Below the pieces are notes generated by a model, which was not told the origin of the DNA, searched no databases, and saw nothing but the letters and a program-made list of their open reading frames with translations. DNA of 64,000 bases from UBA7330 sp965243485 (GTDB lineage: Bacteria; Bacteroidota; Bacteroidia; Cytophagales; Cyclobacteriaceae): the NCBI GenBank assembly GCA_965243485.1, contig CBDEVP010000001.1, positions 2,790,001 to 2,854,000 on the forward strand. Reading direction: 5' to 3'. Made by a program: the position numbers and the translations under genes. Positions 26,549 to 36,029 of this stretch are shown piece after piece. Numbering within the stretch: the stretch's first letter is position 1; each line of letters starts with the position of its first letter.

Positions 26549-26755
26549 CTGATTTTTTGGGAAATAAAAGATACATAATACTGATCAAATCCATAGAAAA
26601 TCATGTGTACTTCACCTACTGGCTAAGTAAGTATACAAGTTGGATAATATGATGGATTTGCAGACAGCAGACTTATTCTAGCTTTATCACTAAATCGGGC
26701 AACATGATAATACCCGGTTCATTGTTATTTTATTTCCACATTCAACCTTATTAAA
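26549..26755. promoter_or_regulatory. Divergent promoter region, sulfatase and GH95
   Basis: A 207-bp gap between two divergent starts: a sulfatase on the minus strand and a GH95 gene on the plus strand. Promoters for both must lie here, but I cannot mark a Bacteroidota TTTG / TAnnTTTG pair with confidence. It is AT-rich and holds no gene. Confidence 0.4.
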
Positions 26756-29227
26756 GTGAATTACCAAAAAAGAAAAATAGAGGAGTTAGGATTCTGGTGT
26801 TTCGTTTTCTTTCTACTGACTACCGGGTGCGATCAGTCTTCAATAGAAAGCCTCCAGTTTGACCAATCAATTGATCCGGCCACTCTGATGTGGTATGATG
26901 AGCCTGCTTCGAAATGGGAGGAGGCGTTGCCGGTGGGTAATGGCAGGCTGGGAGCCATGGTGTTTGGTGATTTTGGAGAAGAAAGGATCCAGCTGAATGA
27001 GGAGACCTACTGGTCTGGGGGACCTTACTCTACGGTAGTCAAGGATGGGTATAAAAAACTTCCTGAAATCCAACAGGCCATTTTTAATGGAGAACCCATC
27101 AAAGCACATAAACTTTTTGGTCGATATCTAATGGGATATCCGGTAGAGCAGCAGAAATACCAGGCTTTGGCTAATCTACATTTGTTTTTCCATAATGAAG
27201 ATACCGCGTTAAACTATCGGAGATCCCTAGACCTGAAAACAGGGGTTGCTACTGTGACTTATGAGTCAAATGGCGTGAATTATACCAGAGAGGTGATTGC
27301 TTCGGAACCCGATCAGACCATTGCCATCCGCATCACTGCAGATAAGCCCGGGAGCATTTCTCTGGATGCTCAACTCAGGGGGGTCAGGAACAGTGCGCAC
27401 TCAAATTACGCAACAGATTATTTCCGCATGGATGTGGTGAATGAAAACGAATTAAAGCTCACAGGGAAGTCAGCGGATTATCTGGGCGTGGAGGGCAAGC
27501 TGAGGTATGAAGCCAAAGCTAAAGTAGTACCAGAAGGAGGGTCCATGAGTACTGATTTTACCAGGCTCGTCATCGAAGATGCCGATGCTGTTACCATCTA
27601 TTTTGTCGCAGCTACCAATTTTGTCAATTATCAGGATGTAAGCGCTGATCAAAGTCAAAGGGTGAGCACCTATTTAACTTCTCTTGCGAACAGATCTTTT
27701 GATGCCATAAAAACGGATGCAATTGCTGATTATCAATCGTTTTTCGACAGGGTTTCACTTACTCTACCAGCTACTCGATCTTCTTATTTGCCGACCGATG
27801 ACAGGATGGAAAGCATTCAAACGACGCCAGACCCCCAATTGGCTTCACTGTGTTACAATTTCGGGAGATATCTGTTGATCTCCTCATCCAGACCGGGGAC
27901 GGAACCTGCCAATTTACAGGGTATCTGGAACAAGGACATGAATCCTTCCTGGGATTCAAAATACACCACTAATATCAATACGGAGATGAATTACTGGCCG
28001 GTGGAAACAAGTAATCTTTCGGAGCTGGCAGAACCTCTGATCACGATGATAAAAGAGCTGACAGATCAGGGTGCACAAGTAGCCGAAGAACATTATGGCG
28101 CTAAGGGCTGGGTATTTCATCAGAACACTGATATCTGGAGGGTGGCAGCTCCCATGGATGGTCCTACCTGGGGAACTTTCACTGTGGGTGGAGCCTGGTT
28201 GACGACCCATCTTTGGGAACACTATTTATACACGCAGGACGAGAATTACCTACGGGAAATTTATCCGGTATTAAAGGGTTCGGTGGAGTTTTTCATGGAT
28301 TTCCTTGTGGAGCATCCCAATGGGAAGTGGCTGGTTACTAATCCTTCAAATTCGCCCGAGAACCCGCCTAAAGGAAAAGGCTATAAATATTTCTATGATG
28401 AGGTGACAGGAATGTATTATTTCACCACGATTGTAGCGGGAGCGACGATGGATATTCAAATTCTTAAAGATCTTTTTAGTTATTACCGGTCAGCTAGTAA
28501 AATCCTCGATGTGGATCACGAATTTGCAGAGCAGGTCAGCGCCGCCAGAGACAGACTCCCGCCATCCCAGGTTGGTAAAGATGGCATGCTCCAGGAATGG
28601 ACCGAGGATTTGGAACAGATGGAAGACAAACACCGGCATTTTTCTCATATGTATGGATTGTATCCGGGGAATGTTATTTCAGTACGAAAAACACCTGAAC
28701 TGATCGAACCGGTAAAGAAAGTGTTGGAGCAGCGTGGTGATGGTGGAACAGGATTTTCAAGAGGTTGGAAAATGGCATTGTGGGCCAGGCTGAACGATGG
28801 GGATCGTGCCAACCGTATTTTCAAAGGCTACCTGAAAGAGCAGTGTTACCCATCCCTGTTCGCCAAGTGTTTCACACCTCTGCAGGTAGACGGTTCATTG
28901 GGAGTGACTGCGGGTATCACCGAGATGCTGATCCAGTCTCACGAAGGGATCATTGAATTACTACCTGCCTTACCTTCCGAATGGTCTGAGGGAGCGTATG
29001 AAGGAGTCCGTGCCAGGGGTGGATTTGAATTGGATTTTACGTGGAAAAATTCATCGGTAGACACCGTGAACATCCTTTCTATAAGTGGTAATCCCTGTCG
29101 AATAAAAACGGGAAAGGAAATTCAGGTGCTATTGGCCGGTAAAGAGATACAATCAGCAAAGCATGAAGACGGTAGTATTGAATTTTTCACAGAGAAAGGA
29201 AATAGATATACCGTTATACCCATTTGA
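26756..29227 (+). CDS. GH95 family alpha-L-fucosidase/galactosidase-like lipoprotein
   Basis: An 823-residue second GH95 enzyme. It begins with GTG and has a lipoprotein signal ending at Cys25 (LLTTGC). Family blocks: LMWYDEPASKWEEALPVGNG and RLGAMVFGDFGEERIQLNEE at the N-terminus, NLQGIWNKDMNPSWDSKY, then NINTEMNYWP (both catalytic-site asparagines present), NPSNSPENPP (Glu general acid) and LQVDGSLGVTAGITEMLIQ (Asp). It is not a close duplicate of the enzyme at 375-2792: the first Asn, the DG(S/N) block and the N-terminal insertion differ. Downstream genes at 29289 and 30253 encode an L-sugar dehydrogenase-like reductase and a symporter on the same strand, so it likely feeds an L-fucose or L-galactose oxidation pathway. 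Confidence 0.93.
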   Translation: MNYQKRKIEELGFWCFVFFLLTTGCDQSSIESLQFDQSIDPATLMWYDEPASKWEEALPVGNGRLGAMVFGDFGEERIQLNEETYWSGGPYSTVVKDGYKKLPEIQQAIFNGEPIKAHKLFGRYLMGYPVEQQKYQALANLHLFFHNEDTALNYRRSLDLKTGVATVTYESNGVNYTREVIASEPDQTIAIRITADKPGSISLDAQLRGVRNSAHSNYATDYFRMDVVNENELKLTGKSADYLGVEGKLRYEAKAKVVPEGGSMSTDFTRLVIEDADAVTIYFVAATNFVNYQDVSADQSQRVSTYLTSLANRSFDAIKTDAIADYQSFFDRVSLTLPATRSSYLPTDDRMESIQTTPDPQLASLCYNFGRYLLISSSRPGTEPANLQGIWNKDMNPSWDSKYTTNINTEMNYWPVETSNLSELAEPLITMIKELTDQGAQVAEEHYGAKGWVFHQNTDIWRVAAPMDGPTWGTFTVGGAWLTTHLWEHYLYTQDENYLREIYPVLKGSVEFFMDFLVEHPNGKWLVTNPSNSPENPPKGKGYKYFYDEVTGMYYFTTIVAGATMDIQILKDLFSYYRSASKILDVDHEFAEQVSAARDRLPPSQVGKDGMLQEWTEDLEQMEDKHRHFSHMYGLYPGNVISVRKTPELIEPVKKVLEQRGDGGTGFSRGWKMALWARLNDGDRANRIFKGYLKEQCYPSLFAKCFTPLQVDGSLGVTAGITEMLIQSHEGIIELLPALPSEWSEGAYEGVRARGGFELDFTWKNSSVDTVNILSISGNPCRIKTGKEIQVLLAGKEIQSAKHEDGSIEFFTEKGNRYTVIPI

Positions 29228-29288
29228 TAAGAGATCACAATTCCACTGATATCATATATTTTTAAGAAGTAGATAAACATATAACCTG

Positions 29289-30251
29289 ATGAATTATAAG
29301 ATACTAGGAAAGACCTCCTTACGGGTTAGCGAACTTGGTTTCGGAGCCTCTACCCTTGGAGGATTGTTTAATGATGTTGATGAAAAGGAAGCCATCAAAA
29401 CAGTCCACGAAGCTTTCGATCAGGGGATCAATTACTTTGATACCTCACCTGCTTATGGGCGACCTGATTCACCCTACGGGGCGGTCACTTCAGAAACGAT
29501 CCTGGGTAAAGCACTCAGGGATTTGAATCGCTCTGAATTCATACTATCCACCAAAGCAGGAAAATTCGCATCGCTTCCACCGGAGCTTGATTTTCATTAT
29601 GATAAGATTGTGCAATCGGTGGAATCCAGCTTAAAGCGCCTTCATACTGATTACCTCGATATTTTGATCCTCCATGATATTGAATATGACAAGGGGAGAT
29701 ATCTGGATACGGCGCTCAGTGAAGGATTGGAGGCGGCGATGGACCTTAAAAAAGAAGGTAAAATAAAGAGTTTTGGAATCTCTTGTTATGCGATTCCTGT
29801 CCTTGAGAGGGTGATTCGTGACCATAATCTTGACCTGGTGCTTGTTCACAATCACAATACTCTTACAGATGATCTGATCAATCAATTGATACCGGGCATC
29901 CAGGCCAAGGCGATGGGGCTTATCTGTGCTTCTCCCTTTGCCAGCGGATTGCTGACCTCGCAGGGGCCTCCCGACTGGTTCCCCATTACAGAGGAGGAAC
30001 TTGATTTGATCCAAAAAGCCATTGATTGGTGCAGTGAGAAAAATATTTCCATTGAGCAACTGGCTTTTAAGCACGCCATCAGTCACCCGGATATCACCAC
30101 TACCCTGTTTAGTTGCAATACCCGAAAAATGCTAAGGAAAAATATCGAATGGGCAAAAGAACCATCCGATCTTTCCCTCATTCGGGATCTCAGGAATTTG
30201 CTGAAACCTCTTCGTAACAGGGACTTTGATTTTGGAGGATATAACCACTAA
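29289..30251 (+). CDS. Aldo/keto reductase, L-galactose/L-fucose dehydrogenase-like
   Basis: A 320-residue aldo/keto reductase with the full catalytic tetrad: Asp51 and Tyr56 (FDTSPAYG), Lys89 (STKAGK) and His129 (ILHDIEY). The C-terminal block ASPFASGLLTSQGPPDWFP closely resembles the ASPLAMGLLTEQGPPEWHP block of plant L-galactose dehydrogenase as I recall it, and LHDIE is also shared. The enzyme would oxidise a free L-sugar at C1 to a lactone using NAD(P)+. Context supports this: a GH95 enzyme that can release L-fucose or L-galactose lies 61 bp upstream and a sodium/solute symporter starts 1 bp downstream. Cytosolic. The alternative is a general aldo/keto reductase of the same clade. Confidence 0.87.
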   Translation: MNYKILGKTSLRVSELGFGASTLGGLFNDVDEKEAIKTVHEAFDQGINYFDTSPAYGRPDSPYGAVTSETILGKALRDLNRSEFILSTKAGKFASLPPELDFHYDKIVQSVESSLKRLHTDYLDILILHDIEYDKGRYLDTALSEGLEAAMDLKKEGKIKSFGISCYAIPVLERVIRDHNLDLVLVHNHNTLTDDLINQLIPGIQAKAMGLICASPFASGLLTSQGPPDWFPITEEELDLIQKAIDWCSEKNISIEQLAFKHAISHPDITTTLFSCNTRKMLRKNIEWAKEPSDLSLIRDLRNLLKPLRNRDFDFGGYNH

Positions 30252-30252
30252 C

Positions 30253-31866
30253 ATGGGCAATATAGATTTATTCATCATCGTAGTCTACCTGCTGGGGATA
30301 CTTTCATTGGGCCTTTTTTCCGGAAGGAAAATGAAAATGACCTCAGACAATTATTTTCTGGCAGGTCGTAGCCTAAACTGGGTGCTGATTGGTGCCGCAT
30401 TATTTGCCAGCAACATATCTACCATTCACCTCGTGGGTCTTGCCGCATCAGGCTTTGAGGATGGTCTGGTCTGGGGAAATTTTGAGTGGATGGCTGCGTT
30501 CACGCTCATATTGTTGGGTCTCATCTTTGCCCCGTTTTATTTCCGATCCCGCATTTCTACACTTCCGGAATTCCTGGAAAAGAGATATGGTCCCGCTTCC
30601 AGGTCTTTTTTAGCATTTATGGCCATTATTGGAGCCCTGTTTGTTCATATCGGTCTGAGCCTGTATGCAGGTGCGATCATATTTCAGTCATTCTTCGGAT
30701 TAGATGTCATTGTATCTATCGTGATTATTTCCGCGATTACAGCTACATACACTGTCATAGGAGGACTCAAAGCGGTTGTTGTGACTGAAACTATACAGAC
30801 CGTGATATTGATATTAGGAGCTTTTGTTTTGACGCTTTTTGCCATCTATGCACTACCTGATGTTGGGATTCATTCCCTCAATGATTTTAAAAATGCAGTT
30901 AAGCCGGACCAGCTCAGCATGCTTAGGGCAGGAGAAAATGGAGGCACATCAGGATTGACCTGGTATGCAATTTTTCTTGGCTATCCGATCCTTGGCCTCT
31001 GGTACTGGTGCTCGGATCAGACGATCGTACAAAGGGTGCTGGCTGCAAAGACGGAAGAGGATGCCCAAAAGGGTCCAATATTTGCAGGTTTTCTAAAAAT
31101 ACTTCCGGTATTTGTGATGGTGCTCCCGGGTGTTTTTGCCTACGTGCTTTTTCAGGAAAAGATCTCAACAAGTAATGAAACCTTACCTGTTCTGATCAGT
31201 GAGTTGCTACCAGTTGGTGTAAAGGGAATATTTGCAGCAGCCTTGCTTTCAGCGTTGATGAGTACCGTGGCAGCAGCTCTCAATAGCTGTTCTACACTGG
31301 TAGCTGTTGACATTCTCAAAAGGGTGAATCCCAATGTTTCTGATGAAAGACAGGTCAGGACCGGCAGATGGGCGGCAGTTGTGGTGATGCTACTGGCTAT
31401 TCTCTGGTCTACTCAGGGTGGACGATTCACCAGTATTTTTGAGGCTATTAATAAGATTGCTGCTGCATTGGCCCCTCCCATAGCAGCAGTTTTTCTTCTG
31501 GGGGTTTTTAGCCGGAGGGGTACAAAAGAGGCTTCACTAATAACACTGATCCTGGGATTTTTACTGGGCATTGCAGCCTTCAGTGCTGATTTCATACCGG
31601 AATTATATGGGGATCCTGCGATCATAACCGATACCTGGGGAATTCCTTTTTTGATGCAGGCCTGGTGGTTATTTTGTATTTGTTGCGGAATATTTTTTGC
31701 GGTGAGTTACTCAACTGCAAAACCTACTCAGGAGCAACTCCAACATACATGGGAAAAGCCCTGGCTATTTCTGACAGGTGATAAGCTCCGGGGGTTGTCA
31801 GATGTTCGGATTCTGGCAGCTCTTTTGTTTGTGACAGTAGGAATTCTCTATGTTATTTTCGCATAG
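30253..31866 (+). CDS. Sodium/solute symporter (SSS family) permease
   Basis: An inner-membrane transporter of about 537 residues with roughly 14 hydrophobic segments. I chose the ATG at 30253, 1 bp after the reductase stop; an ATG at 30226 would overlap it. SSS-family hallmarks: LGLFSGRKMKMTSDNYFLAGRSLNWVLIGAALFASNIST near the N-terminus, FRSRISTLPEFLEKRYG, and ALLSALMSTVAAALNSCSTLVAVDI (sodium site region). The family includes SGLT-like sugar and acid carriers. Given the operon it probably imports L-fucose, L-galactose or an oxidised derivative with Na+. It ends 15 bp from a convergent gene. Confidence 0.92.
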   Translation: MGNIDLFIIVVYLLGILSLGLFSGRKMKMTSDNYFLAGRSLNWVLIGAALFASNISTIHLVGLAASGFEDGLVWGNFEWMAAFTLILLGLIFAPFYFRSRISTLPEFLEKRYGPASRSFLAFMAIIGALFVHIGLSLYAGAIIFQSFFGLDVIVSIVIISAITATYTVIGGLKAVVVTETIQTVILILGAFVLTLFAIYALPDVGIHSLNDFKNAVKPDQLSMLRAGENGGTSGLTWYAIFLGYPILGLWYWCSDQTIVQRVLAAKTEEDAQKGPIFAGFLKILPVFVMVLPGVFAYVLFQEKISTSNETLPVLISELLPVGVKGIFAAALLSALMSTVAAALNSCSTLVAVDILKRVNPNVSDERQVRTGRWAAVVVMLLAILWSTQGGRFTSIFEAINKIAAALAPPIAAVFLLGVFSRRGTKEASLITLILGFLLGIAAFSADFIPELYGDPAIITDTWGIPFLMQAWWLFCICCGIFFAVSYSTAKPTQEQLQHTWEKPWLFLTGDKLRGLSDVRILAALLFVTVGILYVIFA

Positions 31867-31881
31867 CAGAGGCATACATGA

Positions 31882-33951
31882 CTATTTGATCCAAAGAGTT
31901 TGAGAATAGGCTCCGTTTATAGCAGTATCCCAGATTTCTAAGCGCACCCATGTTCTATCTTTCAGGATCACCTGTTTAGAAAAGGTATGCTCTCCAAAAG
32001 CTTTTGTATGATCAAGGTTTATTCGATCCCGAAAAACCTTATTGCCATCTCCCGAGATGATTTCGGCGTAGCTCAGAGGAAAAGTCCAGTTGACCTCAAA
32101 CTCTACCTTTGCACTCCCATCTTTGCTTAATTGTACTGATTCACCCGGACCTGAACCATTGATTTTGAACTCAGGAATAAGTATTTCACCGGTTGTCGAA
32201 AAGAACCTGCCCTCCGATAATGCAGACAACACTTCTTCCCATCCATCGGAGTATTCCGGAAGTTGGTCGATCATCAGATAATTGGTATTCATATTGGCCC
32301 ACATTTCATTTTCCTGAGTGACTGTAAAAACATCTGCCTCGGCAATCACCCTCTTTTTCACTCCCCAATTGTTCATGTCATTGAACAGGTCCAGCACTCT
32401 GATACCCAGTCGATCATAGGAAAGATCTGCCGGCATAGGCTTCCAGGCAGCACCCAGAAACCGGTCAGATTGAAAGAATTCTTCTGAATTATACTTGTCC
32501 GGATACCCGATAGAACTCTTTATTCTGGGATGAGCCGTCCACGCTAATCCATCTTCTAATTCTAATAATTGCAACATTTCATCCGCTGATCCCACATGGT
32601 AGACCTTGCCATAATTGGGGTCATTTTGTACAAAAGGAATGCCCTCCGGCCTTTCCATGACCCAGTACACAGGTTCGGGGAATATCGCCATCCAGTGACC
32701 ACCTAAATGAACATTTGGTTCTTCTCCTGGCAACAATAAGAATTCCTCATCCGAAAGCCGTTTGCATTCGTCAAATAGTGTTTTGAGTTCTTTCAGTCTT
32801 AGTGAATCCGGTCCTTTGGGGTGTGCGGTGTAGTGGAATTCTCCCAGATGCACGATATCTACTCCAAGGGATTTAAATACTTCGACGAATTCCGGGTTTT
32901 GGGGTACCGGCTTATTGGCCAGTACCACTTTCATGATAAACTCATTGTGGAAATGGCTGGAGAAAGTTTTGAATCCCGGAATCTTCTCATACTGATCGCC
33001 CCGTGTAAATTTTTTCACTTCCTCAATGGCATGTTGCTCATCTATATCATCAAGTAGTACAAAGAAATTTAATCTTTGATCTGTATCCGGTGGAGCATTG
33101 AACCAGGGGATAAACCGGTCGTCCCCTTTTGGCTCATGACGGATACCGATCCCATACCCTTCAAAAAAATCGCGGTAGTAGTTTCCATGCCATACAAATT
33201 CGAGGTTGAAGGCCTCATCTAACGGATAAAAGTACTGATGAGGTGGAGGGAAAACTGCGATTGATCCGTCGCCCTGAGATCCTGCAATCGTGCGATACTT
33301 CACTTCAAGGTTTTTAGACCCCAGCTCGAGAGGGTCTGAATTCCTGAATTGGTCGTCCGTCTCAATCCAGCCAACTGACCTCCACTGATCTTTGCCGGAA
33401 ACCAATCCGGCATCATAAATGATCGCTTTTCCATCTTCTTGTGTTTTTACAACTGCTGCTATGTTTATCAAAGGGCTGCCATTGAAAAGGGTAATTTCCA
33501 AATGACCACTAAACTCTGAAAAGCTGACTGATGATAATTTAATTATTGTTTTACTTCCTTTGCCTGATACCCCCACGGACTGTTTGTCAAGCTCCATTGG
33601 TCTACTGAAATATTTTCTTTCGTGGACTTTATCGAAGAAGATAGTCCATCCGTTCCTTTCCAGGTTTCTTTCGCCGATCGTCAATATAAATGCCGGGTCA
33701 AGGGATGAGCCAATTGTTTTTGTTACACCCTGTTTTTCAAGTTGTAGAGACCTCAACAGAGGCGCATCACCGGACATATCCAACTGAATAATTGCGTGAG
33801 TATCATTTCCCGCTTCCCATTTAACGATTACCAGATTTCCAGTACTTTGGACACTGGCACTGCTGCTTAGGTTTTCGGTCACTTTCACAATTTGTTGTCC
33901 CAAAGAGAGAAAGCTTCCCAGGATTAATAGGAGTGAAAGTGTTTTTTGCAT
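31882..33951 (-). CDS. Secreted hydrolase-like protein of unknown family, His-rich core
   Basis: A 689-residue secreted protein (signal peptide about 1-18, MQKTLSLLLILGSFLSLGQ). I do not recognise the family with confidence. The N-terminal ~300 residues look beta-rich, resembling a carbohydrate-binding or beta-sandwich layer. The middle carries several acid/histidine motifs in the order expected for a metal site: FSSHFHNEFI, HLGEFHYTAHPKG, LLPGEEPNVHLGGHWM, AWTAHPRIKSS, and RVIAEADVFTV. That pattern recalls PHP-like metallohydrolases (CehA/McbA type) fused to other domains. It ends convergently next to the symporter and reads divergently from the ECF sigma factor. A role in the same glycan pathway is an inference from position. 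Confidence 0.7.
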   Translation of the reverse strand: MQKTLSLLLILGSFLSLGQQIVKVTENLSSSASVQSTGNLVIVKWEAGNDTHAIIQLDMSGDAPLLRSLQLEKQGVTKTIGSSLDPAFILTIGERNLERNGWTIFFDKVHERKYFSRPMELDKQSVGVSGKGSKTIIKLSSVSFSEFSGHLEITLFNGSPLINIAAVVKTQEDGKAIIYDAGLVSGKDQWRSVGWIETDDQFRNSDPLELGSKNLEVKYRTIAGSQGDGSIAVFPPPHQYFYPLDEAFNLEFVWHGNYYRDFFEGYGIGIRHEPKGDDRFIPWFNAPPDTDQRLNFFVLLDDIDEQHAIEEVKKFTRGDQYEKIPGFKTFSSHFHNEFIMKVVLANKPVPQNPEFVEVFKSLGVDIVHLGEFHYTAHPKGPDSLRLKELKTLFDECKRLSDEEFLLLPGEEPNVHLGGHWMAIFPEPVYWVMERPEGIPFVQNDPNYGKVYHVGSADEMLQLLELEDGLAWTAHPRIKSSIGYPDKYNSEEFFQSDRFLGAAWKPMPADLSYDRLGIRVLDLFNDMNNWGVKKRVIAEADVFTVTQENEMWANMNTNYLMIDQLPEYSDGWEEVLSALSEGRFFSTTGEILIPEFKINGSGPGESVQLSKDGSAKVEFEVNWTFPLSYAEIISGDGNKVFRDRINLDHTKAFGEHTFSKQVILKDRTWVRLEIWDTAINGAYSQTLWIK

Positions 33952-34199
33952 GATATGACTTTTTCGATCCAGTATAAAAGTAAAGAATATTACAGAGTGA
34001 TTATGAACAAAATATGACCTTGGTAAGGGTCCGCTTTATCAGGATATGGGGATCATTGGTTCGGTCAAAAGGAATTTACTTAAAACCGGCTGAATTGACC
34101 GGTATAGGTCTGTCCATTTGATAATAAAGATTCATTGAATTTATTTTATGTAAATTTAAAATGAGTACCTGTTTATTTATGGATTTCATCAAGAGCTAA
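33952..34199. promoter_or_regulatory. Divergent promoter region of sigma factor gene
   Basis: A 248-bp AT-rich gap between a secreted protein gene on the minus strand and the ECF sigma factor gene on the plus strand. It must hold the promoters for both. I see no RNA gene; a short repeat (AACCGGCTGAATTGACCGGT, 34083-34102) is the only notable feature. Confidence 0.4.
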
Positions 34200-34814
34200 G
34201 TGTCAAGGCTGTCTAAAGTAAGAAAATTAGAATCTGACATTTCCCTGAAGAAAAGGCTTACGGGAATTTATGAGGATCACTTTGATCGTCTTTACTATTT
34301 CGCAATCTCGATCACCAAATCAGATGATTTGGCTAAAGACGTGGTATCGGAGGTTTTTTTTAAGTTATGGAAAAACAGATCTGCATTTTCTGAGATCAGA
34401 CAAATAGAGTCTTACCTGTATATTTCTGTTAAGAACGAAGCCATCCAGGTGCTTTCTGGAAATTTGGTTAAGGGAAAATCATTAGACTTTGATCAGGAAG
34501 CAAAAGCAGTGGATAGAATCAACCCGGAAGAATTACTCATTGAGAAAGAGCTGATACAGGAAATCAGCGGGGCCGTTCAGAAATTACCTGAACAGTGCCA
34601 ACTTATATTCAACATGGCTAAAAACAGGCAAATGAAATACAAGGAGATTGCTGAGGAACTTGGTATTTCAGTTTCAACAGTAAGGATGCAACTGATCAAA
34701 GCAACCGGGACTATTAAGGAAACTATTCGGGACAAGTACAAAGATGACAAATCGTTGGATTCCTACAAGATTGGCATGATTTGGCTGCTTCTCGCCTCCT
34801 TGATAGGCCTGTAA
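34200..34814 (+). CDS. ECF RNA polymerase sigma factor
   Basis: A 204-residue sigma-70 family factor of the extracytoplasmic function class, in the Bacteroidota expansion linked to SusC/SusD loci. Region 2 is FDRLYYFAISITKSDDLAKDVVSEVFFKLWKN; region 4 is LPEQCQLIFNMAKNRQMKYKEIAEELGISVSTVRM with the helix-turn-helix. The start is a GTG at 34200 directly after an in-frame TAA. The protein ends in a hydrophobic tail (WLLLASLIGL), which is unusual but seen in this class. It would direct transcription of the downstream susC-susD operon when released by the FecR-type anti-sigma factor encoded 151 bp later. Conventional length. Confidence 0.92.
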   Translation: MSRLSKVRKLESDISLKKRLTGIYEDHFDRLYYFAISITKSDDLAKDVVSEVFFKLWKNRSAFSEIRQIESYLYISVKNEAIQVLSGNLVKGKSLDFDQEAKAVDRINPEELLIEKELIQEISGAVQKLPEQCQLIFNMAKNRQMKYKEIAEELGISVSTVRMQLIKATGTIKETIRDKYKDDKSLDSYKIGMIWLLLASLIGL

Positions 34815-34965
34815 TCATTTATTGAAGATATATCAATGAATTCGACTTAATATTATAAATATCATTGATATTATTCTAATTCCTACTCCTATTTATATAT
34901 ATTTTAATATCCATTGACCATTTTTCTTTCCGAATCATCTTATATATGCACGATGAATAAATGGA

Positions 34966-35958
34966 ATGGATCATCTGATCATTAAATACCTAACCAATCA
35001 GATTTCTCTGGAGGAACGGCACCAACTCTCAAAATGGCTTGAGGAGAATGAACTGAATGCTAGGATACTGGAGAAATTTGAGTTGTACTGGAATATTACT
35101 CAACATGACTTCTCTGAGAAACGAACAGAAGTTTTAAATCATATTCAATCAGAATTAGCGCTGAGAAAATTAGATGAAAATCAAATAATCCCGGAAACCA
35201 AAAGTCGATCCTGGCACTATTTGCGATATGCAGCTGTATTGACTTTGGCGGTACTTTCAGGCATCATTTTGCATTTTTCAACCACCAGAGAAAATCTCCA
35301 GGAAGTAGCTTCCATTTCATCGATTGAAAAGGTTTGTGTAGCGGGGCAAAAAATAACGACCACATTACCTGATGGTACATTAGTAAAGTTGAATAGTGAT
35401 AGTAAACTCATTTATCCATCTGAGTTTACAGGAGATAAACGGGAGGTCGTCTTGTTTGGGGAAGCCTTTTTTGATGTGATCAGAAATGAAGATCAACCTT
35501 TTATCATCAAGACTTCTGACATGTCCATTCAGGTATTGGGTACATCTTTTTGTGTGAAGGCATTTGTTGATAACACTGATCAGTACGTAGCGGTGAGAAC
35601 AGGAAAAGTCAATGTAATCAGTACATCAACACAGGATACGGTTCAACTCATTCAAAATTTTATGGCCAGTCTCTCTCAAAACCATGAGTTTTTTATCATC
35701 AATGGCTTTGATGAGAACATAGTGTTTGGATGGATGGATCAGAAGTTAGTTTTTACGGATTACACCTCACAGGAAGTTTTTACTGCTATAGAAAGGTGGT
35801 TTGGTGTGGAGGTGATAAATCCAAAGCAGATTGAATCATCAAAGACATATACAGCTACTTTTGTTAACCCCACCATTGAAGAGGTGATGGGTAGTGTATC
35901 ACATATTTACCAGTTTGACTATATAAAAGAAGAAAATAACATCACAATATCTAAATAA
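34966..35958 (+). CDS. FecR-family anti-sigma factor
   Basis: A 330-residue single-pass membrane regulator. Residues 1-80 form the cytoplasmic sigma-binding part, a transmembrane helix lies at about 87-105 (YAAVLTLAVLSGIILHF), and the periplasmic part carries the FecR domain (TTLPDGTLVKLNSDSKLIYPSEFTGDKREVVLFGEAFFDVIR). It ends with the DUF4974-type C-terminal domain (FTAIERWFGVEVINPKQIESSKTYTATF). It receives the SusC STN-domain signal in the periplasm and controls the upstream ECF sigma factor. It sits between that gene and susC, the usual gene order for a trans-envelope switch. A hairpin lies immediately after the stop. Confidence 0.92.
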   Translation: MDHLIIKYLTNQISLEERHQLSKWLEENELNARILEKFELYWNITQHDFSEKRTEVLNHIQSELALRKLDENQIIPETKSRSWHYLRYAAVLTLAVLSGIILHFSTTRENLQEVASISSIEKVCVAGQKITTTLPDGTLVKLNSDSKLIYPSEFTGDKREVVLFGEAFFDVIRNEDQPFIIKTSDMSIQVLGTSFCVKAFVDNTDQYVAVRTGKVNVISTSTQDTVQLIQNFMASLSQNHEFFIINGFDENIVFGWMDQKLVFTDYTSQEVFTAIERWFGVEVINPKQIESSKTYTATFVNPTIEEVMGSVSHIYQFDYIKEENNITISK

Positions 35959-35959
35959 A

Positions 35960-36000
35960 AAAGAGGCCAATTCGACTCTGGGAAAGTGCTTGACCTCTTT
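35960..36000 (+). terminator. Hairpin between fecR-like and susC-like genes
   Basis: AAAGAGGCCAA (35960-35970) pairs with TTGACCTCTTT (35990-36000) with one mismatch around a 19-nt loop, starting 1 bp after the FecR-like stop codon. Only a weak T run follows, so partial termination or mRNA protection between the regulator genes and the strongly expressed susC is more likely than complete termination. Confidence 0.5.
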
Positions 36001-36029
36001 GAATTGTTTCAACTTTAACTTAAAACAAT

